Source: Phoenix dactylifera
Taxonomy: Eukaryota; Streptophyta; Magnoliopsida; Arecales; Arecaceae
DNA length: 64,000 bases
NCBI RefSeq assembly: GCF_009389715.1
Contig: NC_052399.1
Coordinates: 21,321,045-21,385,044 of the forward strand
Direction of reading: 5' to 3'
Below the pieces are notes generated by a model. The model did no database searches, was not told where the DNA came from, and saw only the letters and a list, made by a program, of their open reading frames with translations. The stretch's first letter is position 1, and each line of letters begins with the position of its first letter. Positions 62,889-64,000 of this stretch are shown one piece after another. The position numbers and the translations under genes are program-made.

Positions 62889-64000
62889 TCCTTGCGGGAA
62901 GAAGTAAGAGTAAGGATTACTATTTTTGTTGAGCAAGGCAACAATGTGCAACTTGTTTTAGGCTACTCGGATTGAACTTTCATTGGGTACATAGAAATAT
63001 AATGGTTAAAATAAAAGTATAAATAACGCATATGTCGATCTGGATTATAATATGCTAGTAATAAGTGTTCACTAGTAAGGGATAGCATGGCCAATTCCAG
63101 GAAAAGTTTTCAAAAATCATTCGCTGGAAAAGAGAAACAAGATGCAAAGAAGGCCAACTTTCCATAGGCCGCAGGATAAGTTGGGGAGAAAAGGTGGGAG
63201 CGTACAATTTAATCATGGCAAGGGAAGGACAAGACTGAGATGAAAAAGGGGGCATATTAAAGGCCAAAGGTTGACAACAAATAAAACCAATCTAGGCCAC
63301 ATGGAGCTTGTTTTCTATTAGCAAAATTATCCACCGTTGTTGGTGGTTTCCAATCATGTTCGATGACTGAAAACTTTTTTCCACTTTGTGCGACAAAAGC
63401 TTGCAGTTGTAGCTGCCAAACCGGACATTGGAAAGGCCTGTGATGAGAGGAATCCAAACCATTTCCGAGGTGAACTTTGGCCATGAATGAATTGCCTGCA
63501 CTGTATTCCTAAGCCTTTTCGGAGTACGTTCGATTTCAAGGAATTCACTAGTGATTATTGAATTTTAATTAGAGCCAGGCTTGAACTGTGAATCCTAAAT
63601 TGTTGTCGGCTCCAATTTAGAAATAAAGTTTCCTAACATCGATTTCAAAGGATTTTTTTTGGTTCGTGATCAAAAATGGAATCGGAATGGATTAGAATAG
63701 AAATGAGAATCAAAATGGTCATATTCTCCAACATATTTAGTTCAAGAATAAAATCAAAGTCGGAACTAGAATGAGATTTGAATATCATAGAAGAGTCCAC
63801 GTGAGACTTTAGGAGATTGGGGCATTTCTCATTGGCCACTAAAATCGAAATAGGAATGAAACTTTTTTCAACTAAATGAATAGGAGAGGAGTTATTCATT
63901 CTCATCTCAAAGCTCAACTCTCTACAACCAAACATGCCCTAAATATTCTAATGGACAGGAAAGCTTCTATATGCAATTAAATATTAGACTTGTGTGGAAC
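61500..64000. other. Intergenic AT-rich DNA, no gene seen
   Basis: Upstream flank of the HD-Zip gene. Holds a 28-base poly-T tract at 62860-62887. At about 63640-63942 it has a probable transposon remnant ending in CAACCAAACATGCCC, a common terminal sequence of plant non-autonomous DNA transposons. Short minus-strand frames near 63250-63550 show no recognisable domain. Confidence 0.45.

Noticed and set aside
63055..63548. Cluster of short minus-strand frames near the right edge
   Set aside because: None has a known domain, and their overlaps in different frames look fortuitous.

Overview
This window is nuclear DNA from a flowering plant. It shows large intron-rich genes with GT-AG introns, long AT-rich intergenic stretches, microsatellites, and decayed SINE, LINE, hAT and other transposon remnants. 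The one GC-rich first exon (aldo-keto reductase) followed by AT-rich later exons, and the general sequence style, suggest a non-grass monocot, most likely a palm. That placement is inference; no species-specific marker was tested. Six protein-coding loci can be supported. I could reconstruct five of them from start to stop with consistent splice phases, and the sixth is cut by the window edge.

Layout. (1) 279-1423 (+): the last four coding exons of a half-size A-family ABC transporter. (2) 2403-4935 (+): a complete four-exon aldo-keto reductase of 322 residues, with three CACGTG boxes and a TATA element just upstream. (3) 4936-12646: transposon-rich DNA with a 34-bp minisatellite, a 231-bp hAT-type MITE with a perfect 8-bp target duplication, and a longer 1.4-kb relative of that MITE. 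(4) 12647-29842 (+): a complete second ABCA gene of 18 exons and 953 residues. Its last four exons match the first ABCA gene exon for exon in length, so the two are tandem paralogues with the reductase between them. Its introns hold a SINE, a MITE and two tandem duplications. (5) 34108-35421 (+): an intronless coding region for a three-finger C2H2 (ZAT-type) protein, with an intron in its 5' leader. (6) 37587-47731 (-): a seven-exon gene for the atypical small GTPase LIP1. (7) 47732-58200: repeat-rich intergenic DNA with LINE RNase H fragments, a pseudogene of the plastid initiator tRNA, and tandem repeats. (8) 58201-60945 (-): a three-exon class I HD-Zip transcription factor, with a candidate upstream ORF overlapping its start. 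(9) 61100-64000: promoter and AT-rich intergenic DNA.

The genes do not form a pathway. The only clear relationship is the ABCA tandem pair. LIP1 (clock and light signalling), the ZAT-like factor and the HD-Zip I factor are independent regulatory genes. I found no bacterial-style operon, CRISPR array or evident new multi-gene system. The most interesting items are small: an 81-nt stop-free ABCA intron, a SINE with a triplicated promoter segment, well-delimited MITEs, the organellar tRNA fossil, and the upstream ORF of the HD-Zip gene.
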